From the NCBI RefSeq assembly GCF_035917455.1, contig NZ_CP109078.1, forward strand, positions 2,790,001-2,854,000: a stretch of DNA of 64,000 nt, read 5' to 3'. The notes beneath the pieces were generated by a model that saw only the letters and a list, made by a program, of their open reading frames with translations, was not told the DNA's origin and did not search any database. Position numbers and translations under genes: made by a program. This document shows, in pieces, positions 39,577 through 49,497 of the stretch. Each line of letters begins with the position of its first letter. Position 1 is the stretch's first letter. This stretch comes from Micromonospora sp. NBC_01796 (lineage in GTDB: Bacteria > Actinomycetota > Actinomycetes > Mycobacteriales > Micromonosporaceae).

Positions 39577-41004
39577 TCAGCGGGGCGGTGGCAGCCAGAC
39601 GGTGAACCGGGCACCGCCCTCGGGCGCGTGCCCGGCGTCGATCCGGCCGCCGAGCCGGCGGACCAGACCGGCGGCGAGCGCCAGTCCGAGCCCACTGCCG
39701 ACCTTGCGTACGCCCCGGTAGCGCTGGTGCAGCGCACCCCGCTCGAAGGCCACCGCCAGGTCGTCGTCGGTGAAACCGGGCCCGCCGTCGCGTACCTCGA
39801 TCACCCCGCCGCCGTCCGGGGCGACCGCCACGGCGAGCACCACCGGTGCACCCGGCGGTACCACCCGCAGCGCGTTCTCCAGCAGCCCGTCGACGACCTG
39901 CCGGATCCGTCCCGGATCGGTGTACGCCGACACCGGCCCGTCCGGCACCTCGGTACCGAGGTGCACCCCCAGGCCGGCGCACCGGGCTCCCCAGGTCTCG
40001 GCCGCGTCGGCGACCAGCCGGGCGAGGTCGACCGGAATCGGTTCGAGCGGAAAGTCGACCGCCTCCAGCCGGGCCAGCGCCAGCAGGTCGCTGACCAGCC
40101 GGTCCAGGTGTTCGGCCTCGGCGAGCATGGTCTGTCCGGCGCGCTGCGCCCCCTCCGGGCCGACCACCCCGTCGGCGATCGCCTCGGCGTAACCCCGGAT
40201 CGCGGTCAGCGGCGTACGCAACTCGTGCGAGACCGAGAGCAGGAACTCGCGCTGCCGGCCCTCGCTGCCGGCCAGCGCGGCGGCGAGCTGGTTGAACGCG
40301 TACGCCAGGTCGGCCACCTCCTGCGGTGGCTCGACCGGCAACCGTACGGTCCGGTCACCGGAGCGCAGCCGCCCGGCGGCAACGGCCGCGTCGTGGATCG
40401 GCCGGGCCAGCCGGCGGGCGAGCAGCACACCGGCGACGACGCCAGCGGCGAGTCCGGCGAGCAGCGGTAACCAGAGGCTGCCGAGCACCGCCCAGGAGAG
40501 TCCGGTGGAGACCGGGCGGGCAAGCACCACCCCGTTGCCGCCGGGCAGGGTGCGTCCCTCGACCAGTGACGGAACACCGGCGACCGTACGGCGGCCGGAG
40601 AAGTTCCGCCCGGCACCTACCTGGTCGACCACCCGTGCCGGCAGACCCGGCCGGTCGGCCACCCCGGCCCGGATCAGGTACGCGTCGATGTCCTGGTTGC
40701 GCAACTGCCGGATGATCCGTTCCTCGTCGGCGGTACGGCCACGGTCGAGGCGCAGACGGAGGGTCTCGGCGGCCAACCGGGCCTGCGCGGAGAGCGCCTC
40801 CTTGGCTTGGCGCTGTGCCGCGTTGGCCGCCAACGGTCCGGCCACCGCGGCGGTGACCAGCACCGACGCCAGCGCCACCGCGCAACTGACCAGCACCGCA
40901 CGGGCGGACAGGGTGCGTCCGACCCGCCACCAACGCGGCGGTGGCAGGTCGGACGGGACCTCGGCGGACGGGTGCGTGTGCGGGCCGTGCCGGTCAGTCG
41001 GCAC
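39577..41004 (-). CDS. Sensor histidine kinase
   Basis: 475-residue membrane kinase. Seen: two transmembrane helices (about 33-58 and 170-195) bounding a 110-residue extracytoplasmic domain, a HAMP domain, the phospho-acceptor His260 (SVSHELRTPLT), and N, G1 and G2 boxes (LLENALRVV, RDGGPGF, GSGLGLALAA). It autophosphorylates and passes phosphate to the upstream OmpR-type regulator, which overlaps it by 11 bases. The signal is unknown. Confidence 0.93.
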   Translation of the reverse strand: MPTDRHGPHTHPSAEVPSDLPPPRWWRVGRTLSARAVLVSCAVALASVLVTAAVAGPLAANAAQRQAKEALSAQARLAAETLRLRLDRGRTADEERIIRQLRNQDIDAYLIRAGVADRPGLPARVVDQVGAGRNFSGRRTVAGVPSLVEGRTLPGGNGVVLARPVSTGLSWAVLGSLWLPLLAGLAAGVVAGVLLARRLARPIHDAAVAAGRLRSGDRTVRLPVEPPQEVADLAYAFNQLAAALAGSEGRQREFLLSVSHELRTPLTAIRGYAEAIADGVVGPEGAQRAGQTMLAEAEHLDRLVSDLLALARLEAVDFPLEPIPVDLARLVADAAETWGARCAGLGVHLGTEVPDGPVSAYTDPGRIRQVVDGLLENALRVVPPGAPVVLAVAVAPDGGGVIEVRDGGPGFTDDDLAVAFERGALHQRYRGVRKVGSGLGLALAAGLVRRLGGRIDAGHAPEGGARFTVWLPPPR

Positions 41005-41689
41005 AGGCGTACCCGACTCCCCGGTGGGTCCGGATCACGTCCGCACCGGCACCGAGCTTGGCGCGTACCTGCGCGACGTGCACGTCCACGGTCCGGGTGC
41101 CGGCGTGTGCCGCGTATCCCCAGACGGCGGCGAGCAGCTCGTCCCGGGTGAAGACCCGGCCGGGCCGGGCCATCAGGTGCGCGAGCAGGTCGAACTCGGT
41201 CGAGGTGAGCTGCACCGCGGCGCCCGCGACGGCCACCGTACGCCGGGCGGGGTCGAGGGTGACCGGCCCGGCGGCGCGCGGGCGTTCGGTCCGGTCCGGC
41301 GGCCCCGCCGCCCGGCGCAGTACGGCCCGGATCCGGGCGACCAGTTCCCGTGGGCTGAACGGCTTGGTCACGTAGTCGTCGGCGCCGAGTTCCAGCCCGA
41401 CGATCCGGTCCGTCTCGTCGTCGCGGGCGGTGAGGAAGATGACCGGGGTCCAGTCCCCGTCCTCGCGCAACCGGCGGCAGACCTCGGTGCCCGCCAGTCC
41501 GGGCAGCGAGATGTCGAGTACGCAGGCGACCGGGCGCAGCCGTCGGGCGGCGGCGAGCCCGGCGGTGCCGTCCCGTTCGACGTGCACACCGAACCCGTCC
41601 CGGACCAGGTAGAGCCGGACCAGATCGGCGATGGCGGGCTCGTCCTCGACTACCAGGACGAGTCCACGAGCGGGTACGTCGTCCGTCAC
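40994..41689 (-). CDS. OmpR-family response regulator
   Basis: 231-residue regulator. Seen: receiver with acidic Glu/Asp cluster (VVEDEP), phospho-acceptor Asp59 (CVLDISLPG), Thr/Lys switch (LTARDD, KPFS), and a winged HTH output (LTSTEFDLLAHL, TRTVDVHVAQVRAKLG). It precedes and overlaps its kinase. GTG 41689 is taken as start; an ATG at 41725 in the same frame is possible. Target genes unknown. Confidence 0.93.
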   Translation of the reverse strand: MTDDVPARGLVLVVEDEPAIADLVRLYLVRDGFGVHVERDGTAGLAAARRLRPVACVLDISLPGLAGTEVCRRLREDGDWTPVIFLTARDDETDRIVGLELGADDYVTKPFSPRELVARIRAVLRRAAGPPDRTERPRAAGPVTLDPARRTVAVAGAAVQLTSTEFDLLAHLMARPGRVFTRDELLAAVWGYAAHAGTRTVDVHVAQVRAKLGAGADVIRTHRGVGYACAD

Positions 41690-41783
41690 CCGACCATGAT
41701 GGCCGACTCCGGTCCGGCCGGACATGGCGGCTCTGTTCGGGTTCTGTACGGATCCGGTACGGCGGTTAGTGCGGCGGGTCGAC

Positions 41784-42281
41784 TCAGATCGCCACGGCCG
41801 GGCTGAACTTCGGTCGACGGGCCTCTTGCGGGCGCGCCGCCACCTGCGGTTCGGGTACGTCGGCGCCGAGGAACACGTGGTTGAGCAGGGCGTCGAGATG
41901 CACCACCGGCTGCCGCCGGCCGGCCCTGATCAGGTAGCGCTCCCGGACGCCGTCCACCGCGGTCGCGGTGAACTCCATGACGGGCAGCCGGGGGTCCGGA
42001 GCCCAACTGACGTTGTTGAGGTGCCGCAGGTCGGTGTTGAGGTGCAGGCTGAGCCGGTGCAGCAGGCGGCTCTGCTGGGTCACCACCAGCCGGTGGGCGG
42101 TGAGCAGGAGCAGGTGACCGCCGGACACCGGCGCGTCCGGTCGGATGCAGCGGGCGACCAGGACCGTGTGGTCGTCGGCGGCCACGCTCCGCCGGAAAAC
42201 CGGCAGGTGCCTGCTCAGAATCGGCTCGGCCAACCCCGCCTCCGCCGCAGCCGGCAGGAACGTTCGGAAGAAGAGGTCCAT
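41784..42281 (-). CDS. Hypothetical protein
   Basis: 165 residues, no family recognised. The central part (HTVLVARCI, GGHLLLLTAHRLVVTQQSRLLHRLSLHLN) alternates strand-like segments as in PH-like or YokE-type domains, and the C-terminus is disordered. No signal or membrane segment. ATG 42281. It is on the same strand as the two-component genes but separated from the regulator by 95 bases. Confidence 0.55.
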   Translation of the reverse strand: MDLFFRTFLPAAAEAGLAEPILSRHLPVFRRSVAADDHTVLVARCIRPDAPVSGGHLLLLTAHRLVVTQQSRLLHRLSLHLNTDLRHLNNVSWAPDPRLPVMEFTATAVDGVRERYLIRAGRRQPVVHLDALLNHVFLGADVPEPQVAARPQEARRPKFSPAVAI

Positions 42282-42410
42282 GCGATATCCAACGAGACGT
42301 CACCTGGATCTGACGTGGCGCAGGCATGGATGAATGTGAAATTACAGAACTTCCACGATGGCAAGTCCACGCTCCGACGGCGCGTTGGACGCCCATAAGC
42401 GGACAAACAA

Positions 42411-43604
42411 CTACAGCAGCTCCACGATCGTGGCGTTGGCCATGCCGCCGCCCTCGCACATCGTCTGCAGGCCGTACCGGATGCCGTTGTCCCTCATGTG
42501 CTGCAACATCGTGGTCATGATCCGGGCGCCCGAGCCGCCGAGCGGGTGGCCGAGGGCAATCGCGCCGCCGCGCGGGTTGAGCCGGTCCGGGTCGGCCTCG
42601 GTCTCGGCCAGCCAGGCCAGCGGCACCGGGGCGAATGCCTCGTTGACCTCGTACACCCCGATCTCCTCGATGCCCAGTCCGGCCCGGCGCAGCGCCTTCG
42701 CGGTGGCCGGAATCGGTCCGGTCAGCATGATCACCGGGTCGTCGGCGGCGACCACCGCGGTGTGGATCCGGGCCAACGGTCGCAGGCCGTGCTGACCGGC
42801 CCACTCCGAACTGGTCACCGCGAGCGCGGCGGCACCGTCCGAGATCTGCGACGCCGAACCGGCGGTGACCACACCGTCGGGCCGGAACGGGGTGGCCAGT
42901 TCGGCCAGCCGGGCCAGCGTGGTGTCCCGGCGGATGCCCTCGTCGGCGGCGACCTTGCCGCCGTCGGCCACCGGGACCGGGGCGATCTCCGGGTCGAACG
43001 CGCCCGCGTCCTGGGCGGCGGCCGCCTTCTCGTGACTGGCCAACGCGAACTCGTCGAGCTGGGTACGCGACAGCCGCCACCGCTGCGCCATCAACTCGGC
43101 CCCGACCCCCTGGTTGAACGGCACCGGATCCGAGGCGGCGAACCCGTCCACCCCCCGGTAGCGGGCCCGTACCTGGTCGCCGTACGGCAGCCCGTCGGTG
43201 CCGGAGGCGGGCACCTGGATACTGCTGCCCATCGGCACCCGGGTCATCGACTCCACCCCGCCGGCCACCACCAGCTCGGCCTGACCGGAGATCACCGCGG
43301 CGGCGGCGAAGTGCAGCGCCTGCTGGCTCGAACCGCACTGCCGGTCGAGCGTGGTGCCGGGCACCGACTCCGGCCAGCCCGCACCGAGTACGGCGTTGCG
43401 CCCCACGTTCCACGCCTGCTCGCCGACCTGGGAGACGCAGCCCCAGATCACGTCGTCCACATCAGCCGGATCCAGGCCGGTACGTTCGGCCAACGACCGC
43501 AGCACGTGCGCGGACAGGTCGACCGGATGGACCGTGGCCAGGCCGCCCCGGCGTCGCCCGACCGGGGTGCGTACCGCGCCGACGATGACCGCGTCTCTCA
43601 TCAC
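42411..43604 (-). CDS. Acetyl-CoA acyltransferase (thiolase)
   Basis: 397-residue thiolase. Seen: nucleophile Cys90 (TTLDRQCGSSQQ), the GHPLGGSGARI loop with its catalytic His, and the CEGGGMANATIVE loop with the second Cys. Family length and motif order are complete. It can condense or cleave acyl-CoA by one acetyl unit; the partners (FadB-like) are elsewhere. Start is ATG 43604 (or 43601). Confidence 0.95.
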   Translation of the reverse strand: MMRDAVIVGAVRTPVGRRRGGLATVHPVDLSAHVLRSLAERTGLDPADVDDVIWGCVSQVGEQAWNVGRNAVLGAGWPESVPGTTLDRQCGSSQQALHFAAAAVISGQAELVVAGGVESMTRVPMGSSIQVPASGTDGLPYGDQVRARYRGVDGFAASDPVPFNQGVGAELMAQRWRLSRTQLDEFALASHEKAAAAQDAGAFDPEIAPVPVADGGKVAADEGIRRDTTLARLAELATPFRPDGVVTAGSASQISDGAAALAVTSSEWAGQHGLRPLARIHTAVVAADDPVIMLTGPIPATAKALRRAGLGIEEIGVYEVNEAFAPVPLAWLAETEADPDRLNPRGGAIALGHPLGGSGARIMTTMLQHMRDNGIRYGLQTMCEGGGMANATIVELL

Positions 43605-43680
43605 AACTCCCCGGTAACTTAGCCTGCTCCGATCGTACGCGGGCTGGATCCGTGCACCGCGATCCTGGCATCCTGGATCG

Positions 43681-44139
43681 GTGCACCCCGATCAGAGCGT
43701 GACGCCGACCCGGTGGCGGGTTCGCCCCTCCGTGCCCGTACTGAAGGTCACCGGGGCGGTGGTCCTGGTCGGGCTCGGCCTGCTGCTCGGTGGCGGGGAC
43801 CCGGTGCCGATCGGGGTGACCGCGCTGGCCGCCGCCGGACTGCTCGGCTGGGCCGTACGCGACCTCGTCGCTCCGGAGAGGCTCGCCGTCGACCCGGCCG
43901 GGGTGACCGTGATCAGGGGATTCGCCGGTCGCCGGCACCTCGCCTGGACCCAGATCGAACGGATAGCGGTGGACAACCGGCCCCGCCTCGGTCTGCGTAC
44001 GGACACCCTGGAACTCGACGCCGGTGACTCACTGCACTTCTTCAGCCGCCACGATCTCGGTGCCGAGCCGGGCGAGGTGGCCGAGGCCCTGCGCGCGGCC
44101 AAGTTCGGCGCCGGCCGGGGAGCCGCCGACCCCGCCTGA
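43681..44139 (+). CDS. Membrane protein with PH-like domain
   Basis: 152 residues. Two hydrophobic helices near residues 20-60 (VVLVGLGLLLGGG, ALAAAGLLGWAV), then a bPH-type domain (LAVDPAGVTVIRGFAGRRHLAW, IERIAVDNR). Such proteins are common in actinobacteria (bPH_6 group), function unknown. GTG 43681. The stop overlaps a terminator stem shared with the convergent rhomboid gene. Confidence 0.75.
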   Translation: MHPDQSVTPTRWRVRPSVPVLKVTGAVVLVGLGLLLGGGDPVPIGVTALAAAGLLGWAVRDLVAPERLAVDPAGVTVIRGFAGRRHLAWTQIERIAVDNRPRLGLRTDTLELDAGDSLHFFSRHDLGAEPGEVAEALRAAKFGAGRGAADPA

Positions 44140-44151
44140 TCCGGCGGGGTC
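44128..44151. terminator. Shared terminator
   Basis: GACCCCGCC/GGCGGGGTC stem with a 6-base loop that overlaps the TGA of the PH-like gene and lies 38 bases from the convergent rhomboid stop. Confidence 0.7.
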
Positions 44152-44188
44152 GCGCCGACGTTGGTGGCCCACCTCGGGCCGCCGGTCG

Positions 44189-45100
44189 TCAGCCGAGCAG
44201 CAGTGAGGTCCGGAGCACGGTCAGACCGATCAGCGCGATCACGATCACCGCGCCACCGGTGGCCTGGAAGACGGACCGGCGCATTCGCGGGGCGTAGGCG
44301 AGCACCAGCGCCATCAGTGCGCCGATCACCAGGCCGCCGAGGTGGCCGGCGATCGAGATGCCGGGCACGGCGAAGGTGAAGACCAGGTTGACCACGAGGA
44401 CCGGCACCACCGCCGAGGTGTCCCGACCCATCCGGCGCATGATGATGAACAGCGCGGCGAAGAGCCCGAAGATGGCGGTCGAGGCGCCCACGGTCTGGGC
44501 GTTGGGCGCGGAGAACAGGTACGCGGCCACGTTCCCGCCGAGCCCGGCGATCAGGTAGAGGGCGAGGAAGCGCAGCGGCCCGAGGGTCGCCTCCAGGGTG
44601 CGGCCGAGCATCCAGAGCGCCCACATGTTCAGCAGCAGGTGCACGATCCCGTAGTGCAGGAACATGGCCGTGAACAGGCGGTAGTACTCGTCGGCGGCGA
44701 CTCCGTGCGGCGCGCCGAACGGCTGGTACGACGCGAAGCCCAGCACCGAGCCCCACCGGGTGAGCGGGGTCCCGCCGCCGAGCAGTCCGCCGAGCCCGCC
44801 ACCGGCGACCGCGTCGCCGCCACCGGCCGACGCGATCGAGATCAGCATCAACAGCACGTTGAGGCCGATCAGGGTCTTGGTCACGTACCCGGCACGGCCG
44901 GCGGCACCGCCACCGAAGGCGGTACGCGCCGGCCGCTGGGTACGCCGGCCTTCCGAAACGCACTCCGGGCACTGGTGCCCGACCGATGCTTCCCGCATGC
45001 AATCAGGGCAGATCGGCCGGTCGCACCGGGTGCACCGGACCCAGGTCTCCCGACCCGGATGGCGATAGCAGACCGGGGTGGTCGGGGGCGACTCGCTCAC
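44189..45100 (-). CDS. Rhomboid intramembrane serine protease with zinc-binding N-terminus
   Basis: 303-residue protein. The N-terminal 50 residues carry paired Cys (VRCTRCDRPICPDC, HQCPEC) of a B-box-like zinc domain; residues 70-303 form a six-helix rhomboid with nucleophile Ser207 (GASTAIFG) and base His253 (AGHLGGL), plus the conserved HYGIVHLLLNMWAL of helix 2. The Cys-rich N-terminus is common in actinobacterial rhomboids. It cleaves membrane proteins within the lipid bilayer; substrates unknown. Confidence 0.93.
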   Translation of the reverse strand: MSESPPTTPVCYRHPGRETWVRCTRCDRPICPDCMREASVGHQCPECVSEGRRTQRPARTAFGGGAAGRAGYVTKTLIGLNVLLMLISIASAGGGDAVAGGGLGGLLGGGTPLTRWGSVLGFASYQPFGAPHGVAADEYYRLFTAMFLHYGIVHLLLNMWALWMLGRTLEATLGPLRFLALYLIAGLGGNVAAYLFSAPNAQTVGASTAIFGLFAALFIIMRRMGRDTSAVVPVLVVNLVFTFAVPGISIAGHLGGLVIGALMALVLAYAPRMRRSVFQATGGAVIVIALIGLTVLRTSLLLG

Positions 45101-45192
45101 GCGGCCACCTCACTGCGCTTACTCAACGCCCGCCACCTCGCTGCACTCGGGGTGCTCTCGCTCATGCAGGCAAAGGGTACCCCGGTCGGTGG

Positions 45193-45723
<531 letters not shown>

Positions 45724-45882
45724 GGGGTACTCCTCGATCGTCGTGGACTTGCCGGCCGGGGGACGCAGACCGGCAGGCACGGGTCAGTTTCCATGCGGAT
45801 CCTCCCATGTGCCCGTTCCGGCCGTGCGGAGGCATCCAAAGGTGGAGGATGACGGAGGAACAACCCGAGGAGGTGGAGACCG

Positions 45883-46641
45883 GTGTTTGGATTCGGGCGC
45901 CGCAAGTCCCACACGCAGCTCGTCCGTACCGAGCTGGGTGAGGGCTTCGGTCACATCAGGCAGGCTGCCGGCCACGCGGCGGAGGGTGTCGGCGCGACCG
46001 TCGGCCCCCGCGTACAGGTGGCCCGGAACTACCTCGCGCCGACCGCGACGAAGGTCGCGCAGACGGCAGCCGATGGTTGGGGATCGACCATGACCGCGAT
46101 CGCGCCTCTCGCCGTGGCCGCGTTGGCCGGCGCCCGCCAGGCCGGCACGGGAGCCGGGCGGACGGGGACCAGGAACCTGACGGGATCTAAGAAGAAGATG
46201 ATGAAAGCGATGCCGAAGAACAAGCGGAAGTCGACCACGTCACGTCGGCGCTGGACCCTGCTCACCGGGCTGCTCGCGGCCGGTGCGGTGGCCGGCGCGG
46301 TGGGGGCGGTCGCGATGCGCCGCCGGCACCAGGAGCACTGGGAGACGTACGAGCCGTTGCCCGCACCGGAGACGAGCCGCAGCGATGGTCGGGCGACCGC
46401 CGGTGGCGGCCTCAGCTCCAGCGCCGGTGGCGCCGGCCGACCCTCCGGTGAGAACGCCGCAGGGGCGACGAAGCCGAAGCCGGTCACGATCGAGAAGGTC
46501 CGGGACCGGACCGCGGTAGCCGGAGAGAAGATCTCCACTACCGCCGGTACGGCCACCGACGGTGCCAAGTCCGCCGCCAAGGCCGGGGCGAAGCCCGACG
46601 GGCTGCTCGGCACCGGACCGGCGGGCAACAGCCGGAGCTGA
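45883..46641 (+). CDS. DUF5324-type membrane protein
   Basis: 252 residues. Seen: N-terminal MFGFGRRKSHTQLVRTELGEGFGHIRQAAGHAA, a central hydrophobic helix (LLTGLLAAGAVAGAVGAVAM), basic clusters either side (SKKKMMKAMPKNKRK) and a long Pro/Gly/Ser/Ala tail ending with AAKAGAKPDG repeats. This matches the actinobacterial DUF5324 group with one transmembrane segment. Function unknown. GTG start follows GGAGG at 45870. Confidence 0.75.
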   Translation: MFGFGRRKSHTQLVRTELGEGFGHIRQAAGHAAEGVGATVGPRVQVARNYLAPTATKVAQTAADGWGSTMTAIAPLAVAALAGARQAGTGAGRTGTRNLTGSKKKMMKAMPKNKRKSTTSRRRWTLLTGLLAAGAVAGAVGAVAMRRRHQEHWETYEPLPAPETSRSDGRATAGGGLSSSAGGAGRPSGENAAGATKPKPVTIEKVRDRTAVAGEKISTTAGTATDGAKSAAKAGAKPDGLLGTGPAGNSRS

Positions 46642-46652
46642 CCCGCCAGCGG

Positions 46653-47816
46653 TCAGAGCCAGCGGTTGCGCCGGAACCAGCGGTAGAGCCCCAACGAGAT
46701 CGCCACCATGAGGGCGGCCACCACCGGGTAGCCGTACTTCCACTGGGTCTCCGGCATGTACGCGAAGTTCATGCCGTACACACCGGCGATCGCGGTCCAG
46801 ACGGCGGCGATACCGGCCCATGCGGCGATCTTGCGCATGTCGTTGTTCTGGTCGACGGTCACCTGGGCGAGTCGCGCCTGCAGGATCGAGTTGAGCAGGT
46901 CGTCGTACGAGTTGACCTGTTCGACGGTCCGGGTGAGGTGGTCCTGGACGTCCCGGAAGTAACGCCGGATCTCCTTGGGCACGTCCCGGTTGACCGTGCC
47001 GGTCAGCATCATCAGCGGCCGTTGCAGCGGGACGACGGCGCGCTTGAACTCGACCAGCTCACGCTTCATCTGGTAGATCCGCTGGATCCGGCCGTGTGCC
47101 TTGACCGAGAACACCTGGGCCTCCAGGGTGTCCAGGTCGGCCTCGACCTGGTCGGCGACCTCCAGGTAGAGGTCGACCACCCGGTCGGTGACCGCGTACG
47201 CCACCGCCCACGGTCCCTGTTCCAGCAGCTCCTTCTTGCCCTCCAGATCGGCCCGGACCGCGGCCAGCCGGCAGGCGTCACCGTGGCGGACGCTGATCAC
47301 GAAGCGGGGGCCGATGAAGAGCATCACCTGGCCGGTCTCGACCACCTCGGAGGTCTCGGTCAGCTCGCCGTGCTTGACGTACCGGGCGGTGCGGAGCACC
47401 AGGAAGCTGACCTCGCCGAACCGTTCCAGCTTGGGGCGCTGTTCGGCCTTGACCGCGTCCTCGACGGCCAGCTCGTGCAGGCCGTACGTCTCGGCGATGC
47501 CCGCCATCTCCTCCTGACCCGGCTCGTGCAGCCCGAGCCAGACGAACGCGTTGGACTTGCTGCCGTCGGCGGAATTCTGCTCGGCGGCGGCCAGCGCGGA
47601 GGCGTAGTCCCATTCGCCGGGCTGGCGCACCCCGTCGACGTAGAGGCCGCAGTCGACCACGCCGGTTCGGACTCCGCCGGGCGAGGATGCGTGGTGCTGG
47701 CCGGGGTCGGCGTTGAGCCTGCGTCCCATCGCCCGGACCGGCTCTATCCAGGAGCGGGGCCGGACCCGGACCCGCCCGTCACTACCCGTCTGGTCCCGGT
47801 CGAGTCGCTCTGCCAT
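46653..47816 (-). CDS. corA: CorA-family magnesium/cobalt channel
   Basis: 387 residues. Seen: a cytosolic N-terminal domain, a long helix with repeated acidic and basic groups (LVEFKRAVVPLQRP), and two C-terminal helices with the ion-selectivity GMN (348-350, YGMNFAYMPE). Complete pentamer-subunit length. Transports Mg2+ or Co2+ across the membrane. On its far side lies 390 bases of non-coding DNA. Confidence 0.95.
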   Translation of the reverse strand: MAERLDRDQTGSDGRVRVRPRSWIEPVRAMGRRLNADPGQHHASSPGGVRTGVVDCGLYVDGVRQPGEWDYASALAAAEQNSADGSKSNAFVWLGLHEPGQEEMAGIAETYGLHELAVEDAVKAEQRPKLERFGEVSFLVLRTARYVKHGELTETSEVVETGQVMLFIGPRFVISVRHGDACRLAAVRADLEGKKELLEQGPWAVAYAVTDRVVDLYLEVADQVEADLDTLEAQVFSVKAHGRIQRIYQMKRELVEFKRAVVPLQRPLMMLTGTVNRDVPKEIRRYFRDVQDHLTRTVEQVNSYDDLLNSILQARLAQVTVDQNNDMRKIAAWAGIAAVWTAIAGVYGMNFAYMPETQWKYGYPVVAALMVAISLGLYRWFRRNRWL

Positions 47817-48210
47817 GGGCCTGCCCGCCCCCCTCCGTGATTCTCGGTACGCGGCTTGCAGGCTACGCCGAGAGTCGCCGTACGCCGACCGCGCCGGGGA
47901 GGGGTCGGCGCCGGGTGGACCGACCGCGTCGGGGGGTAAGGTGCGGTCGGCCCACCCGGCGCCTTTGGGGGCGGGGGGCTATGCATTTGGGTCCTGCCGG
48001 TCGATCGCGGCAGGACCAGCACGGACAACGTCGTGGCTGGTGGCCGGGTCGAAACGCGACAGGCGCTCGCAGCATTGTGAGCCGTTTGCCGGTCCGGTGG
48101 GACCCCCGGACCGGCAAAGGCGAACTTCTGTCGGGTATCTGACAGTTCTTTAGTGGCCGACGCCGATTCTTTCTGATCAACGCCGGTTTCTTGCGTACCG
48201 CTTTCCGTGC
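47817..48210. other. 394-bp gap without a gene
   Basis: It carries the corA promoter (not resolved by eye) and a terminator for the next gene at 48085-48118. GGTACGC and GTCGCG are frequent. No open frame has a ribosome site. Confidence 0.5.
48085..48118 (-). terminator. Terminator of the aminotransferase gene
   Basis: Perfect 13-bp stem TTTGCCGGTCCGG with its complement around an 8-base loop, 93 bases past the stop of the minus-strand gene. Confidence 0.7.
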
Positions 48211-49311
48211 TCAGTTCTGGCCGCGGACCTCGTCCACCGCGGCGGCCAGCCGGCGTACGCCCTCCTCGATCTGGTCGACCGTGACCGCCGAGTACGCCAA
48301 CCGCAGCGCGTGGTGCCCGCCCTCGATCAGGAAGTCACTGCCCTTGACCACGGCGACCCCGCGCTCGGCCGCGGCCGGCGCCAGCCGGTCGACCCGCACG
48401 TCCGGGGGCAGCTCGATCCAGAGGAAGTAGCCGCCGTCCGGCTCGTAGAACCGGACACCCGGGATCTGGGCGCGCAGCGCCTCACCGAGCAGCCGGGCCC
48501 GCTCGCCGAGCGCGGTGCTGACCGTCTCGATCGAGCGGTCGATGTCACCGGAGACGCAGAACTGGTAGACGGTCGCCTGCGCGAACATGCCCGGCGAGAT
48601 GTAGAGGTTGGTGGCCTTCTTGGCGATCTCGGCGATCAGCGCGGCCGGTCCGATCAGGTAACCGACCCGGACCCCGGGGCAGACCGTCTTGGTGAAGCTC
48701 GACGCGTGCACCACGACGTCGTGCTCGTCCAGGGAGAGCATCGAGGGGATCTGCTCACCCCGGAACCGGATGTCCGCGTACGGGTCGTCCTCGAAGATCG
48801 TGAAGCCGTACTCGGCCGCCAGGGCGAGCAGCGTGCGCCGCTTCTCCAGCGAAAGGGTCACCCCGGCCGGGTTCTGGTAGTTCGGAATGATGTGCGCGAG
48901 CTTCGGACGTACCCCGGACTCGAGCAGCTTGCCCAGCTCCTCGGTGTCGATGCCGTCCGGGTGGATGGTCACCGAGTGCAGGTCGCCGCCCTGCTGCTGC
49001 AGGTTGAGCAGGGTCCGGTCGTAGGTCGGCCGCTCCACCACCACCGAGTCGCCGGGCCGGACCAGGTGCTCGAAGAGGAACGCGTCGGCCTGCAACGAAC
49101 CGTTGGTCACCAGCACCTGGTCCACCGCGACGCCGTGCTTGCGGGCGATCCACTCCCGCAGGGGCGGGTAGCCCAGCGACGTTCCGTAGGCGGTGACGCC
49201 GGCCGGGTCCGCGTCCAGCGCGCGTACGGCCGCGGCCTTCAGCCCTTCGATATCGATGATGTCCAGCGACGGAGCGCCACGGGCAAAGGAGATCAGCTGC
49301 TCGGCAGTCAT
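48211..49311 (-). CDS. PLP-dependent aminotransferase, 2-aminoadipate/MocR-like
   Basis: 366-residue fold-type I aminotransferase. Seen: TAYGTSLGYPPLREWIARKHG (in part), the Asn of NYQNPAGVT (PLP-binding), Asp/Tyr EDDPYADI, and the Schiff-base Lys in SSFTKTVCPGVRVGYL. It lacks the N-terminal HTH of MocR regulators, so it is an enzyme of the LysN/2-aminoadipate aminotransferase type; substrate unclear. ATG 49311 is used. Confidence 0.9.
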   Translation of the reverse strand: MTAEQLISFARGAPSLDIIDIEGLKAAAVRALDADPAGVTAYGTSLGYPPLREWIARKHGVAVDQVLVTNGSLQADAFLFEHLVRPGDSVVVERPTYDRTLLNLQQQGGDLHSVTIHPDGIDTEELGKLLESGVRPKLAHIIPNYQNPAGVTLSLEKRRTLLALAAEYGFTIFEDDPYADIRFRGEQIPSMLSLDEHDVVVHASSFTKTVCPGVRVGYLIGPAALIAEIAKKATNLYISPGMFAQATVYQFCVSGDIDRSIETVSTALGERARLLGEALRAQIPGVRFYEPDGGYFLWIELPPDVRVDRLAPAAAERGVAVVKGSDFLIEGGHHALRLAYSAVTVDQIEEGVRRLAAAVDEVRGQN

Positions 49312-49463
49312 GACTACCCAGCGTACGGGCGACCCCGGCCGCTCCGGCGGCGGCACGGCGATGTCCGAATCCTGGAAAACGGGACCGACTCCGTCCCAAC
49401 CCGCGCGCCGAACCAGGGGTACGCGCACCGCCCGGACGTCGGTGCACCCCGGAATAGACCCTG

Positions 49464-49491
49464 TTCACAGCGCACATCCGGGAACTAATCT
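49464..49491 (+). promoter_or_regulatory. Leaderless promoter of the NUDIX gene
   Basis: TTCACA (49464-49469), 16 bp, TAATCT (49486-49491) and 6 bases to GTG 49498. No Shine-Dalgarno. Confidence 0.5.
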
Positions 49492-49497
49492 CGACCC